64,000 nucleotides of DNA from NCBI RefSeq assembly GCF_016545825.1, contig NC_052613.1, forward strand, positions 40,964,112 through 41,028,111, given 5' to 3'. The notes under the pieces were generated by a model. That model was not told where the DNA came from, did not search any database, and saw nothing but the letters and a program-made list of their open reading frames with translations. Within the stretch, counting starts at the first letter, position 1, and every line of letters begins with the position of its first letter. Position numbers and translations under genes: made by a program. The DNA comes from Eucalyptus grandis. Its lineage: Eukaryota > Streptophyta > Magnoliopsida > Myrtales > Myrtaceae. Positions 1-11,879 of the stretch are shown here, piece by piece.

Positions 1-1407
1 TCGTTATATATGCCTCGCGACACTCCCTCCCTCCCTCATGAGGTGGGTTTTTTTTTTTTATTATTGGCCAAAAGATAATAATTTTCATTACTAACCAACT
101 AAGGGGGCATCATTAGTTGAAAAGTCTAAACATACAATTCAACATAGAGAACGAGGAGAATTTGAACTCCAATTGCTGGAAAGTAAGCTGGCTCGGTAGG
201 TTAGGTAAGTGTTTTAAGTAATACATCATTTTTTTTGAGGATGTAGTGTAATGATTGAAGCATCTAGACAAAAAGTTGGGAAATTTTATTCACATTCCAA
301 AGATAGGAAAAAATATCAAAAAAAAATCATAAATTTATTATAAATGTACTAATTCTATTATAAATATATGTTTAATCAATTAAGTACTAAATCTTTTATA
401 TTTATATCAATTCAGTTCGTCTGATCAAAATTGGCTGCTCAGCACTAAAATGAACACAATGCATTCTATGAGTTCTTTTCGACACTAATGTGGATAATTT
501 TTAATAATATTTTAATATTTTTTCGATTTGTATTCCTATTTTTCTTTTTATATTGTCTTTTCTTTCTTTTTTTCCTTTTCTCTTTCTTTCTTTTTTTATT
601 TTTTTTTCTTTCACTCGCTTCTTCCTTCGGCTGGTCGCCAACAACCACTGGAAATGAAGCTCCACGAAGAACGGGGCGAGCTTCAACTACTGTCCAAGCT
701 CGATCACATCTTCATGTGTGATGTTTAGGAGCTGGGAATGATACGCATGTTTGACTAATACAGTCCAAGGGAATAAGATTTTGGTGAAGGGCCAAGAAAA
801 ACAACCAGGTCTAAAATGAGAAATTATTATATACTCTACAAAATGTGTGATCCAATATCATCTCAATCATTAATCAAGGTAGATCTCGTTATGGGCCCAC
901 GGGGTCAATCGTTGAACTGGGTTTCAACATGAGATATATAAACCACACAATAACATTTCATGCAAAATGGGGTTATAGACGTGACTTGCAAAATAAAATT
1001 CACTCTACTATCCAAAATCAAGTCCATAAAAACTTATTTTAGAGCCAACTTGCTAAGGATATAAGAGACCCATTGTCAATTTGTTTCTATCTCGAGTATT
1101 CTAAAAATGTAGGAAAATGTTCCAGGATCCTCTTAAACTTAAACTGTCTTAGATGGATACATAAAAAAAAACCACTAATCTCAGTCCTCGTGTTGGTCTA
1201 TACTTGTCTACATCTCTCTTATGGTCACGGGACTCCTGTCCGTAGTGAAACGTGGGAGAAAACGACGTAACGGCAAAGCCCGTCATATCGGCGCTGTCGG
1301 CCAAGATCATGTGCGTTTAGAATCTTATCCTTCCGACTTACTCGCAATCACATCGTTTTGTCCCCCAACTTTTGGACTGTCGGGTCTGTTTCTCCTGTTG
1401 AGAAAAT
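1..1407. other. AT-rich spacer, no gene seen
   Basis: No convincing gene. A long pyrimidine run (about 490-625, mostly T and C) creates short open frames on both strands that are low-complexity artefacts. Around 650-700 a short stretch resembles the 5' leader of the intact HAD hydrolase gene (about 33430-33475: a 'gaagct...gagcgagcttcaa' pattern), so a decayed copy of that leader may lie here; the match is short and weak. Confidence 0.5.
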
Positions 1408-2957
1408 ATTAGGTACGTGAGACGCTCGAGCGTGGCAAACAAGAAGGCGGTGGGAGCACGTGTCTCGTGAGACCCACAATTTCAGGCGCCCATTTTGAAA
1501 ATTTTCCTGTACTGTAGCTTCTGGAGAGGGGGTTGTCTGTCGCGCGGGTTCTTCTTTGCGCCTCTCTCTACCCTCGCTTTCTCTCCCCGACGAACTCCCT
1601 CTCTCTCTGCCCTCGCTTTTTCCGACCGGCGAGCCACCACGAGCAACCGACGAACCAGGAGGATACCGGCGAGACGACCGCGAGCAACCGACCGGTGTGC
1701 GACCTCCCTCTCTCTCTCTCTGCCCTCCCTCTTCCCGACCGGCGAACAACCGCGCCGCCCTTCTGGCTCCGCTTCTGGCCCCGACTCGTCCGTCCCGTAC
1801 TCTTTATCTCTCCTCGCATCTCTGTCTGCCCTCCCTCTCTTCGACAGCGAACCACCGCGTGACCGGCGAACCACCGCGCCACCCCCCTCCGGCTCCAGAT
1901 CCGGCACCGGCTTGTCCAGGTAATTTCTCGCTTTCTCTTTTCTCTCTTTTATAGGAGTCCAGCGATGCCTGAAAAGTCATTAGTAGTATGCTTTTCGCCT
2001 GTAATTTTTCTTTAATCTTGGGTCTGGCTATTCATTATGCCAGTAGGACATACTCCGAAAAGGCTCTAAAATGAGTGCTATTGTTGCAAATCATGGATAG
2101 TCCTTGAAAAGCCAGATCTGTCATTCTTCCATATTGATGTTTATATGTATATTCCCCAATAACTTTGCTGAGATGCACTGCAAATGCATCCAGTCTCAAT
2201 TGATTATCGTCATGCAGTGTAGATTTTTCTTGCTTCTGAGATCATTTGGTCGTATTTGTTTCCGTGTGTTTACGATGCTTATGGTAATACTGTACTCTCT
2301 TAGTGTTCATTCTGATATTTAGTCTGCCGTTCCTCCTCTCTCAGGTTCTTGTGGAACTGTCTATCACGCTCTGTGGTACGGATCAGTGTGTTCTTCTACT
2401 CCCCTTAAATTTAGTTTAACAGAGTGATGCATGCTGTCATGATGTAAAATGCATGTACCTCACTTCATGGTATACGCACTACTTATCTCACTCCTCTAAT
2501 AGCGTTTGGCTATCTCTTATGCTATTCACTTACGGACTTCAAGTTCTCTTTATAATATGTAATGCATGGTGGTGGAGTGAATTTTACTCGTGTTGCCGAC
2601 ATGAAACACAGGAGAAATGTGTCATCTGTCTGGACAGTAGGTATTATTCTGTGTTTTGCTATAAGTGGCACGATAAATGTGGCACAAATACCTGTTGTGG
2701 AGAAGTGGAAAGAAAGGAGATTAGTGTTGTAAATGGCTTTGTGATATCGTGTTGTTCCCATATATAACTAAATGATGGGGGTAACTTTAGTTGGTGCGTT
2801 CTGCTATGTTTTACTTATTTTGCTAAATGAAAGAGGAGATTTAGTGCAATGCATTTGGCTTCTTACTTTATCTCACTGTTTGGTATAAACCTATGCGATC
2901 TCCTCATGATGATTTTTTTTCTTTTTTTTGGATTTTAACTTTCTCTGCATTTAACTT
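1408..2957 (+). repeat. Left arm of a long inverted repeat (UTR-like exon plus intron copy)
   Basis: This arm is the reverse complement of 19216-20808 with high identity over its whole length. Matching landmarks include the pyrimidine-rich, GC-rich block at about 1550-1920, a splice-donor-like junction at about 1920 (...tccag|gtaatttc...), the block around 2100-2300, and the stretch at 2760-2900. Homology starts near 'attaggtacgtgagac' and stops abruptly at 'ctctgcattta' near 2957. In the other arm, that is just before the kinase exon at 19204. So this copy holds what looks like a 5' untranslated exon and first intron without the coding exon. The two arms differ by small substitutions and indels, so the duplication is not brand new. 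Confidence 0.88.
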
Positions 2958-4037
2958 GGTCCCAAAGATGTCCCGCCTAGAAAACAAAACATAATTGCAA
3001 AGAAGGAAATAGAAAAAGGAAATAAGGAAGAGTTACAGATAGTCATTGAAGAATGCAAAACAGATATCCCCTGAGATCAGAAATGGCCATCCTTCATGAG
3101 CTTACTTAAATATTATCTGGTGACAAACTAATGTGAAGTTATAAAAAAAATAAAAAATAATAATAGTTGGAATTTTGGGTTGAATAAGCATCAAGAACTG
3201 TCACCGGTTAAAGATTGGTCACGTCAAAATGGGAAGCGAAGACTAACTAAACATTCTGGCTTTATTTAAATTTGTTGTAGCAAGCAAATAGAAGTCTAAA
3301 GTTTGTGAACTCCATTTTGGGAAACGGATGCAGCCATTTCATGCATTCTTACGTGTGTATATCTTTATTACAACATGTTTGTAGGCCACGAATTCATACT
3401 ATTGGATGAAAGGAAGGTGCGACCGAATACCTGATTTGATGGCAATCACAGAAACTAAAATTGGTTTAGAGGAAAGCAGCACTAAATCCCATGATGCAAA
3501 TGAAAATACGCAATGTCATTACAGAATTAAAATTCTAAAGCCCATAGAAAAGAATATATACATCTCTATTTACTAACAAATTAAACCCAGCAAATGCTAT
3601 TTCAAACATACATACCAATATCTTCACTTATACCAAAATCCGACTCTCAGAAATCCCTCACTGACGCCTTCTCGTCCTAGTTGCTGGTAGTTGTAGAGAC
3701 TGAAAAAGGACTGCGATCAAACGTGTGTGCAAGTCACCAATGAGTGGATTAGCACAAATCTCTTCAAAGGTGCCAGATAGATCGAGTACTCACTATTATA
3801 AAAAGATACCATAAATACATTTGTAAAGTATTCGTACAATATTAAAAAATTAGTTGCATGACTTCAACAAAGCTTCGTACATGTCAGATCTATTCATTCC
3901 ATCAACTATATCAAAGTAAACACATGCGGTCCAGTCCATTGACTAAGGCCACGCTTAACATTCGTGATAAGCCCTACCGAGATTCTCACTCGGCGTAAGG
4001 GTCTACTTGCATCGGTCGGTGGATTCGCCCAATACAA
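2958..4037. other. Intergenic stretch, no feature recognised
   Basis: AT-rich sequence without a long open frame or recognisable motif. It separates the inverted-repeat arm from the copia element. A short GC-richer passage around 3968-4030 precedes the 5' LTR. Confidence 0.5.
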
Positions 4038-4455
4038 TGTCTTGAGAATTATTTATTAATGTGATCCCACGTTCAGGATATAGTTTTTGTAATAAAAATT
4101 TATCCGTTGGATTTGACCCACGTTTTCTTTTTTAAATAATAATTATTCCATATGCGGTTTTTTCACACTTCATACATCTTCGTTATGGGAGGCGGCTTAT
4201 AAAAGGAACGATTATTCATTTCGTAAGGGCAATCACAAGATCTAATGCTAACCCTCTCATTCGAAAATAGACCATTAGTACGTGAGGGGATTGAATTAAT
4301 GGAGTGTGCTCGTAATATCATCAAATCTCCATGAATTTCCAACGAACACACATTTAAACAATGGCTAGAGGTCTATTTGATTTTTTTATCTCATTTGTGC
4401 ACATATGGTTCTAATCAATGATTGAATTTTGTTTTTCAATGCGTGATTAGAATCA
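4038..4455 (+). repeat. 5' LTR of the copia element
   Basis: It aligns with 9649-10062 along its length. Shared landmarks are 'aatgtgatc.cac', 'ttttgtaataaaaa', 'tttgacccac', 'agggcaatcacaag', 'acgtgaggggattg' and 'gcgtgattagaatc'. It starts with TG at 4038 after a small deletion relative to the 3' LTR (which begins TGTTGGGATC) and ends with CA at 4455, directly before the primer-binding site. Confidence 0.88.
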
Positions 4456-4467
4456 TTGGTTTTAGAG
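4456..4467 (+). other. Primer-binding site of the copia element (decayed)
   Basis: The sequence ttggttttagagc directly follows the LTR. It matches the usual plant copia site TGGTATCAGAGC (complementary to initiator methionine tRNA) except for a two-base change in the middle. Confidence 0.75.
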
Positions 4468-5317
4468 CATGTAGGTATCTTTGTCTTGTTTATGTAGAGT
4501 TTTGAGTGTATTTTTCATGAGTTTTGTAAATGAATAGTGAATGGGGCATTTTGGGGGCCAAGAGAGAAGAAACTTGTCGTTTTGAGCCAAATTTCTTGGC
4601 CGTTTTCATTGAAACTTGGACCTGTCTGGTCCCGTTGGCGTGGTCTCCAAAACCGCGGCGGAGACGAAGGAAACGCGAAACTGCGCGATGAAGAACAAGC
4701 GCGTGGATTACGTGCGTATGTCCTGCGGTTGCTGGCGCGTGAGCGGTGCTCGAGCGGCATTTGCAGGCGCGTGTGTGCCACTTACCTACGCGACGCACAG
4801 GCATGAAGGCAGCTTTTTCCCCTCCTCAGATTTACAATGTTGCCCCTTCTTTCTTGTTTGTTTTTACAATTCTGCACTTTTCCGAATTTACTTACTGTTT
4901 TGCCCTTGGTAGCTAAATTTACTCTTTTACCCTTCTCCGTTTTTAAAATGATCGTTTTGCCCCTTCCGCAATTTTGCAATTCTGCCCTTGGCTGACCTAT
5001 TTACTATTTTTCCCTTTATGTGTTTTGTGAATATTTGTTACATGAAATTAAATGCCTAATGATCCATATATTTTAATTAATTAAAGAGTAACCATAGCAT
5101 CTTTGATTAGTTAAATTATATATTAAGAGCCTCCGGATCACATCTAGTAATGGATATTGATTGTAACTAATCTTATTAATATGATGAATTTTACCCCATA
5201 GAAATTTTCATTATATTAATATGATTAATCATGATGAAATATCATAGTATTTTTCTTAATTTACCCATAGAGATTAAGAAAATGAATATAATATGATAAT
5301 TTTTTCATGGAGTGTTT
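4468..5317 (+). other. Copia leader region
   Basis: Non-coding leader between primer-binding site and gag. It contains a GC-richer segment (about 4610-4800) that yields short open frames on both strands without any recognisable domain. After it come degenerate 'tttgccctt/tttacaattctgc' repeats at about 4840-5015. Confidence 0.45.
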
Positions 5318-6100
5318 ATGAATCTATTTAAATTAAAACTTGATGTTCTCATACTAATTGGTGAAAATTATAAAGTTCTGAATGAGTTAATTCTTCTTCA
5401 ATTGGGGTGCATGGAAATTGACTATATTGTAAGGAAAGACAAACCACATGTTTCTATTGATACGAGCATTGTAACTAAGATAGCCCTTTATGAATGATGA
5501 GAGTGGTCCAACCCTTTTAGTGCGATGTTCATAAGAACTAAAATATCTCTTAGTATTCATGGTTCGATTGCTCTGTATAGTAATGCTAAGGTTTTATTAG
5601 AGGCTATTAACGCGCAATTTGAGACTTCAAAGAAGACGCATGCCATGACCTTAATTATGAAATTTTCATCGTTGAAGCTTATTAGTGTTAGAGGTATGTG
5701 TGAGCACATCATAAATATGAGGGAGACTGCAGCTTAGTTTAAGAACCTTGAGGTTAAGATATTTGAATATTTTCTTGTATAGTATATTTTGAACACTCTC
5801 CAACAATAGTATGCATCTTTCAAGATTTCTTACAACACACATAAAAATAAATGGTCAATTAATGAACTCATGATCATGTGTGTTCAATAGGAAGAATGAT
5901 CGATTATAGAATCGGAAGAAAGTGCTCATTTGGCAATATAAAGAAAGAATAAGGGTCATGGCAAGCATAAGGGAAAATGTAAAATCTCTCCCTAAGATGA
6001 AATTAAGAAAGAATCCAAATGTTTCTTCTATAAAAAGAAGGGGCACATAATGAAGGATTACATCAAATTTAAGGCATGGCTTAAAAAAAAAAAGGTAATC
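5318..6100 (+). pseudogene. copia gag remnant with mutated zinc knuckle
   Basis: The frame starting at 5318 (MNLFKLKLDVL...) resembles the N-terminal gag region of plant copia elements, with the pattern 'L-x-G-E-N-Y-x-V' and 'QLGCMEIDY'. Stops split it after about 5497 and 5737. A CCHC zinc knuckle can be read at 6020-6061 as C-F-F-Y-KKKG-H-IMKD-Y. The second and fourth cysteines are both replaced by tyrosine, so zinc binding must be lost. Gag would package the element RNA in virus-like particles; this copy cannot. Confidence 0.8.
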
Positions 6101-6139
6101 TAATTTCTTGTGTTTGTTATGAATCTAATATGGTTGATG

Positions 6140-6230
6140 TGAGTCACAACATTTGGTGAATCGATTCTAGATCTACAATCCATATTCCGAATTCATTGTA
6201 GGGTTTTCAAAACTAAATGAAGCCAGTGAG
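6140..6230 (+). pseudogene. copia aspartic protease remnant
   Basis: A short block translating as W-x-I-DSR-ST-x-H-I-P-N-S corresponds to the copia protease active-site region, normally W-x-x-DSGA-x-x-H. The Asp-Ser-Gly triad reads Asp-Ser-Arg at 6163-6171, and stop codons flank it. It lies at the expected place between the gag zinc knuckle and the integrase. Confidence 0.7.
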
Positions 6231-6629
6231 AAGTGAACAACGCATCATTTAGGAAAAAAGATACATTCACATGCGGAAGCTATTAAGACATGTAAATTAG
6301 TTTTTAATAGTGGTTTTGTTTTGAATTTAGAAATAACCTTTTATATTCCTAGTTTTTCTAGAAATTTAATTTCAGTTTCAAGACTTGTACTTTTTGGTCA
6401 CTCTTTTAACTTTTCAAATTCAAACTTCAGTTTATCATTTAAATATGAAATTATTGGGAGTGATACTTTATCTAATAGTCTCTTTTGAATTAATTTAAAA
6501 GACAATGCTTATTATAATGCGATACATATTCATGATGACGCTAGTATAAAACAATGAGTTGTGAATGAAGATTCCTCTATATTGTGGCACTGAAGATTAT
6601 GAAATATCTCCATAGATAAAATTAAGTTA

Positions 6630-7247
6630 TTGGTAAATGATGGAGTACTTAGTACTTTAGTTTTTACTTATTGTAATACTTGTGTAGACTACATAAAGGG
6701 AAAACAGACTAACAAGACGAAAAGAGGTGCCAAGAGAAATATAGAAATATTAGAAATCACACAAACGGATATTTATAATTTAAATATGGACTCGCATGGT
6801 TATAAATACTTCATTTCTTTCCTAAATGACTACTCACGTTACATGTATCTCTACTTACTTCATAATAAGCATGAAGCATTAGATGCGGAAGTAAAGAAAT
6901 AATGCGGTAAATAAATTAAGATCGTGAGATTAGATAGATGTAGAGAATTTTATGGTAAATACATTGAAAATGGACAAGTACCCGATCCATTTATAAAGTT
7001 TCTTTAAGAGTATGTGATAGTTGCCCAATATATTATGCTTGGTTCTCCGGACCAAAACGGTATAGTGGAAAGAAGAAATCGAATATTATTGGACATTATG
7101 CGGAGTATATTGAGCAACTTCAAATTTCTTAAGTCCTTGTGGACTAAAGCACTTAAGACGGCAATGTGCATATTAAATCAAGTTCTAACCAAGACTGTCC
7201 CAAAAACATATTATGAGTTGTTTAAAAGTTGGAAACCGAGTTTGTAA
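6630..7247 (+). pseudogene. copia integrase remnant (rve core)
   Basis: Two open pieces cover the integrase core. The first (6630-6902) has the first catalytic Asp in 'EITQTDIY' (normally HTD, near 6769) and the second in 'FLNDYSRY'. The second (about 7014-7247) has '[14 protein letters not shown]', including the catalytic Glu, followed by '[10 protein letters not shown]' and '[13 protein letters not shown]', which match the conserved integrase/GAG-pre region tail of copia polyproteins. A stop-containing gap separates the pieces. It would insert element cDNA if intact. Confidence 0.88.
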
Positions 7248-7704
7248 TATGTAAGCATTTGGGGATGCCCATTTGAAATGAGAGTCTACAATTTATAAGA
7301 AAAGAAATTTTACTAAAGAATTATAAGTAGGTATTTCATTAGATTAGTCGAAAGGTCCAATACAAGTTTTATTGTCCATCTCACACTACTAGGATTGTGA
7401 AATCAAGAAATGCTAAGTTTCTTGAAAATGACTTGATTAGTAGAAACGATTAATCGAAGAACCTTGTTCCTAAGAAAGATCATTCAAACACTTAACCTTC
7501 CACCTCAAATATAATATTGGTTGTCGTTCATAATGTCCATTCAGTTTAACCGGCTGATGAATAACTAATTATTGAAGTTCCACAACCTACTGATATTGAT
7601 ATAGTAAATCCAGTTTTCAGTAATTACTAGAATTTATTGAACAACTAGTTGAATAACATGCTCCTCAAGAAAATGTTAATGCAACATTAAAAAGATCTAT
7701 TAGA

Positions 7705-8312
7705 ATGAGGAAATTAATAATTCATAGTGATTATATTATGTATTTACAAGAATTTGACTATAATATTGGAACTGAGAATTATCATAAAATGTTTTCATAT
7801 GCTATGGATAGTGATGATTCTAATTTGTGGTACAATGCCATGAAAGGAGAGATGGATTTTATGGCATCTAACAAAATATGGGATTTGGTTGAGTTGCCTA
7901 ATGGTACGAAGGCCATTGGTTGTAAATGGTATTCAAAACTAAGAGAGATTAATTGGGTAAGATATAATGCTAGACTTGTTGCTAAAGGATTCACTCAAAA
8001 AGAATGAACTGATTACATGGAGAGATTTTTTCCTGTATCTAAGAAAGATTCTTTTCATATTGTTTTGATATTGGTTGCCCATTTTGATATAAAATCACAT
8101 CAAATGGATGTGAAAACGGCGTTTCTCAATGGAAAACTAGAGGAGGAGTTTTATATGAAACAACTTGAACGATTCTCCTTTAGTAAAAGTGAGCATTTGT
8201 TGTGCAAGTTTAAGAAATCTATATATTGCTTAAAACAAGCATCTTGCCAATAATACTTAAAATTCCATAACGCCATCTCTTCATTTGGTTTTGTAGAAAA
8301 TGTCATGAATCA

Positions 8313-8344
<32 letters not shown>

Positions 8345-8660
8345 ACGTTAGTATGAGCAAAATTTGTTTTTTTGTGCTATATGTGGATGATATTCTACTT
8401 GCAACCTAATAAGAGGTTGTTATATGAAGTGAAACAATTTCTCTTTAAGAGTTTTGACATGAATGATATGGGTGAGGTATCTTATATCATTAGAATTAAT
8501 ATTCATAGAGATAGACCTTGAGGAATTTTAGGATCATCTCAAAAAACTTATATCAATAATATTTTAGAGAGATTTCAGAAAAAAGATTGTTTACAAAGTA
8601 TGACGCTTATTGTGAAGGGTGACAGGTTCAATTTGAATAGCGCTCGAAGAACGATATGCA
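7705..8660 (+). pseudogene. copia reverse transcriptase remnant
   Basis: The RT_2 domain is recognisable in blocks. They are 'WYNAMKGEMD' and 'WDLVELPNGTKAIGCKW' (about 7827-7930), 'RYNARLVAKGFTQKE' (to 8007), 'QMDVKTAFLNGKLEEEFYM' (about 8101-8160), 'CKFKKSIYCLKQAS' (to 8250) and the catalytic 'LYVDDILLAT' with YVDD at 8380-8391. Stops occur at 8008 and after 8250, and a TA microsatellite (8312-8340) breaks the palm domain. Later blocks such as 'NDMGEVSYI' (about 8462) confirm the order. Confidence 0.92.
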
Positions 8661-9300
8661 AAATGAATAAATAAATAACATTTCATATGCTTTTGCTGTT
8701 GAAAGCTTGATATATGCTAATATTTGTACTTGACCTGATATTGTTTTTGCTATGCAAATGTTGTGAAGATATCAGAATAATCCAAGTATGCACTACTAGA
8801 AAGCTACAAAAAAAGTGATGAGATGCCTTTAAGGTGTCAAAGGCTACATACTTATGTATAAATAGACTAACAACCTAGAAGTAGTTGGTTATTTGGATGT
8901 GGACTTTGCAATGCAATTTTCAAAAATCAACATCTGGATACATTTTTATATTAGCTCGCGGAGTCGTGTCATGAAGAAGTGCGTAGCAGACTTTGATTGC
9001 TAAGTTTGTTTCTTGTTTTGAAGCTATTTCGCATGGTATATGGTTGAAGAGTTCCATTTCTGGATTTAGAATTGTTGATTCTATTTCTAGGTTATTAAGA
9101 ATATATCGTGCAATTCAATCACGGTTTTTATGACTGAAAATGTCAAAAGTGGCCATCGAAATAAGTATATCGACATCAAGTATTTAGTCGTAAGTTTGAA
9201 TGTGTTAAAGAGAATAAAGTGGTCATAAAACACGTTAGTATTAAATTGATGATAGTTGATCATTTAACTAAAGGCGTGCAACCAATACAGTATAATGATC
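8661..9300 (+). pseudogene. copia RNase H remnant
   Basis: Pieces such as 'ISYAFAVESLIYAN' followed by a stop and 'PDIVFAMQML' (about 8675-8765) precede 'GYLD-like' and 'KSGHRNKYIDIKY' (about 9141-9183), the usual end of copia polyproteins where SKHIDIKYHF is found. Many stops. Confidence 0.8.
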
Positions 9301-9648
9301 ATGTAACTATTATGGGAATAGGTTCCATCATGTGATTTGTCGTCATATGGACAATTTTTATTTTATGAAACTCTTATTCTTTTATAATGTTACTTCTCAA
9401 TTTTGATATACACATTCTGTTGTTTATGAGAATAACATATATCTTTGGTTTTGGAATAAATATAGGGTTTATTCATTAAGATGTGTTGTCACATATAGAC
9501 TGACATTAAAGGAATAAGATGCATTGTGATACATGGAAGATATTACTCGCTTTTAGAGGAAATGTAGTTATGATTCATGCGTTTTGTTTTTTTTTTCTTT
9601 AAGCATAAAGTTTTTGTGGATTTGATTGGATAATCCGTATGATGAAAA

Positions 9649-10062
9649 TGTTGGGATCAAGTGGGAAAATATTATCTATAATGTGATCGCACATATAAGG
9701 ATATACTTTTTGTAATAAAAACTTATTTGTTGGGTTTGACCCACATTTTCTCTTTTAAGTAATGATTTTTCCACATGCTGTTTTTTAACGCTTCATACCT
9801 CTTCGTGACGAGCAACCTTAATGGGAGACATAAGGGCAATCACAAGGTTTAATGCAAATTCTCTCATATGGAAATACATCATCAATACGTGAGGGGATTG
9901 GGTTAGTAGAGTGTGCATGTAATATCATCGAATCACCATGAATTTCTAATGAGCACAAATTTGAACAATGGTTGGAAGTCTATTTTATTTTTTATCATAT
10001 TTTTCCACATATGATTCTAATCAACGATTGAAGTTTGGTCTTCAATGCGTGATTAGAATCGC
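9649..10062 (+). repeat. 3' LTR of the copia element
   Basis: Starts TGTTGGGATCAAGTGGGA at 9649 and ends near 10062 in 'gcgtgattagaatcgc'. It is the direct-repeat partner of 4038-4455, with frequent substitutions and a few indels between the two. Confidence 0.88.
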
Positions 10063-10139
10063 TAGTTTGACATAAAATGCATACTCACAATCCCTTAATG
10101 TTTTTATGGTCATTCTTGCTATGACGACAATGATAATAA

Positions 10140-10364
10140 CCATCTTGCAATCATGAACCAACTCAATATTCATTTTGCAAATCAAGTTTACACACCAATA
10201 TATTTGACCTCCTGCTATTCATTCCATCAAGCACAGTTCTTTGCCATTTTAAATCACCAAAATGTCGTAAATGTCCAATCCATCTTTGTGGGGTATATAG
10301 TTTCTTAACAACACTTTTTCGTTTTACTATACCATATGTCATGTGATGCCTTTTTCACAACTTA

Positions 10365-10415
<51 letters not shown>

Positions 10416-10990
10416 TATAATTTTCCAAAAATGAGTTTCTAATTCATAAAAAAAAGTACCACTCACCTAAAAATGTGAAACTAAATAACAAAAGCTACCT
10501 TGAGGAGGAAAAAAAAAGTTGAAATCCTACTAATTAATTGGGAAATGGATATTATAGTCAATTAGATGACTACTTTAACTATGACTCAACTAAATCGGTG
10601 ACAAAATGACTTCAACATACCAATTCAAAATTCATTTCATAGATCAAGTTCACACACAAATACATTTGACCTCTTACTATTCATTCCATCAAGTAGGGTT
10701 CTTTGCCATTTTAATTCACCAAAAAAATTGTGAATGTCCAATCCATTATTATGGAGCAAATATTCTCTCAACAATGCTTTTCCTATTTATCATACATTAT
10801 GTCATGTGATGCCTTTTTCATAACTTATATTTCTTAAAATTTTCAAAGCATTAATTTTTAATTCATAAAAAAAAGATAAGTATCACTCACCTGAAAATGT
10901 GAATCTATTAATCATGTAGGAAACAAATATCAAAATGAAGTAGATAACTACTTTAACTAAGACTTAACTAAATCAGTAACATAAGGACTC
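10140..10990. repeat. Diverged tandem duplication, two units of about 0.4-0.46 kb
   Basis: Unit one (about 10140-10606) and unit two (about 10607-10990) share the same ordered landmarks: 'atttgacctc.t.ctattc', 'attccatcaag', 'ttctttgccatttta', 'aatgtccaatccat', 'gtcatgtgatgccttttt', 'attcataaaaaaaag', 'tcactcacct' and 'actactttaact'. Unit one additionally carries a (TA)n run at about 10372-10413 that unit two lacks. No coding potential is recognised. Confidence 0.85.
10372..10413. repeat. (TA)n microsatellite
   Basis: About twenty TA repeats, located inside the first unit of the tandem duplication and absent from the second. Confidence 0.95.
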
Positions 10991-11509
10991 TGGCATGCCA
11001 ATAAAAGCTTGCCTAAAAGTAAAACAATTATTGTTGTCTACCATGCTATGATAGCTCAACTACCGAATTTTAAATGGTTTATTTAAACTCTACCAACATA
11101 CGTTACAAGTGGGTCCAAATTCATTGAAAAGCTAACCCGACATATTTAAAAGTCGAATTTTGCCTCAAACCCAAAGATAGCCACTGAGATGGGTGAAATT
11201 TAGCGTTAGACACAGTGGTTCAAACATGGTTCCATTAATGTGCAACAAACTTGAAAATTTCAGCTCAACAAAATCGTAACCCTTAATGATGAAATCTCAC
11301 GGATTCAAAATATCCTGGAGTTTCTTTACAACATAATTTCACACCTCTAAGGTCAATCCAACAACTCAAAATTCAACACGGTATGAAATTATAACTTTTA
11401 CATGTCCATGGTTGTCGGTGGCTTTCGTGGACGAAATCTCGCCTTTTTCTCTCGAGGTTCCCTCTCTTTCCTGTTTTTCTTTTGCTGACCCTCCTCTCTC
11501 TCTCTCTCT

Positions 11510-11879
11510 CTCTCTCTCTTATTCCTTCTCTTTTATTTTCCTTTGAGAAACCAGTTGTAGAAGAAATAAAATATGGGTTGAGGCAAAAGCTTCATCATTA
11601 ACTGAGACAGGGGCTCGGGTCTCCTGAGCCTAAATCCTCTTGTCTTCCTTTCAAGAGGTCCGTTTGTTACGTAAAATTTGAGAAACCAGTTGTAGAAGAA
11701 ACCAGCTCGGGTCTCTCTTATTCCTTCTCTTTTATTTTCCTTTGAGAAACCAGTTGTAGAAGAAATAAAATATGGGTTGAGGCAAAAGCTTCATCATTAA
11801 CTGAGACAGGGGCTCGGGTCTCCTGAGCCTAAATCCTCTTGTCTTCCTTTCAAGAGGTCCGTTTGTTACGTAAAATTTG
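11510..11879. repeat. Near-perfect tandem repeat, 199-bp period
   Basis: The block at about 11510-11680 recurs at about 11709-11879. Shared landmarks are 'attccttctcttttatttt' (11521 and 11720), 'gaaaccagttgtagaagaaa', 'tgggttgaggcaaaagc', 'tcatcattaactgagacagg' and 'aagaggtccgtttgttacg'. The 28-29 bases between units are a partial third copy of the 'gaaaccagttgtagaagaaa' segment. A (CT)n run (about 11494-11519) precedes the first unit. The near identity indicates a recent event. Confidence 0.92.

Larger units (their letters stand above)
4038..10062 (+). mobile_element. Degenerate Ty1/copia LTR retrotransposon
   Basis: Two diverged direct repeats of about 0.42 kb (4038-4455 and 9649-10062) flank an internal region with gag, protease, integrase, reverse transcriptase and RNase H remnants in copia order, with integrase before reverse transcriptase. 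A primer-binding site lies directly after the 5' LTR. The reading frame is broken many times by stops and frameshifts. The LTRs differ at many positions including several indels, so the insertion is old. No clear 5-bp target duplication could be read. A dinucleotide TA run interrupts the RT region at about 8312-8340. The element is non-autonomous today. Confidence 0.92.

Noticed and set aside
466..728. Overlapping open frames rich in Lys/Arg or Phe on both strands
   Set aside because: They arise from a long T/C-rich tract; no start context, domain or splice support.
1348..1954. Open frames of 104-142 codons in the GC-rich left inverted-repeat arm, mirrored at 20187-20690
   Set aside because: Open in several frames on both strands at once with Arg/Ser/Pro-rich low-complexity translation. 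The block looks like an untranslated exon, and the frames are not conserved between the two arms.
2453..2767. 104-codon frame also present, complemented, at 19402-19716
   Set aside because: It lies inside the duplicated intron-like block. Conservation is explained by the recent inverted duplication, and a Cys-rich look without a recognised pattern is not enough for a gene.
4490..4979. Opposing open frames of about 65-104 codons between the copia primer site and gag
   Set aside because: Non-coding leader position, overlapping on both strands, no domain.
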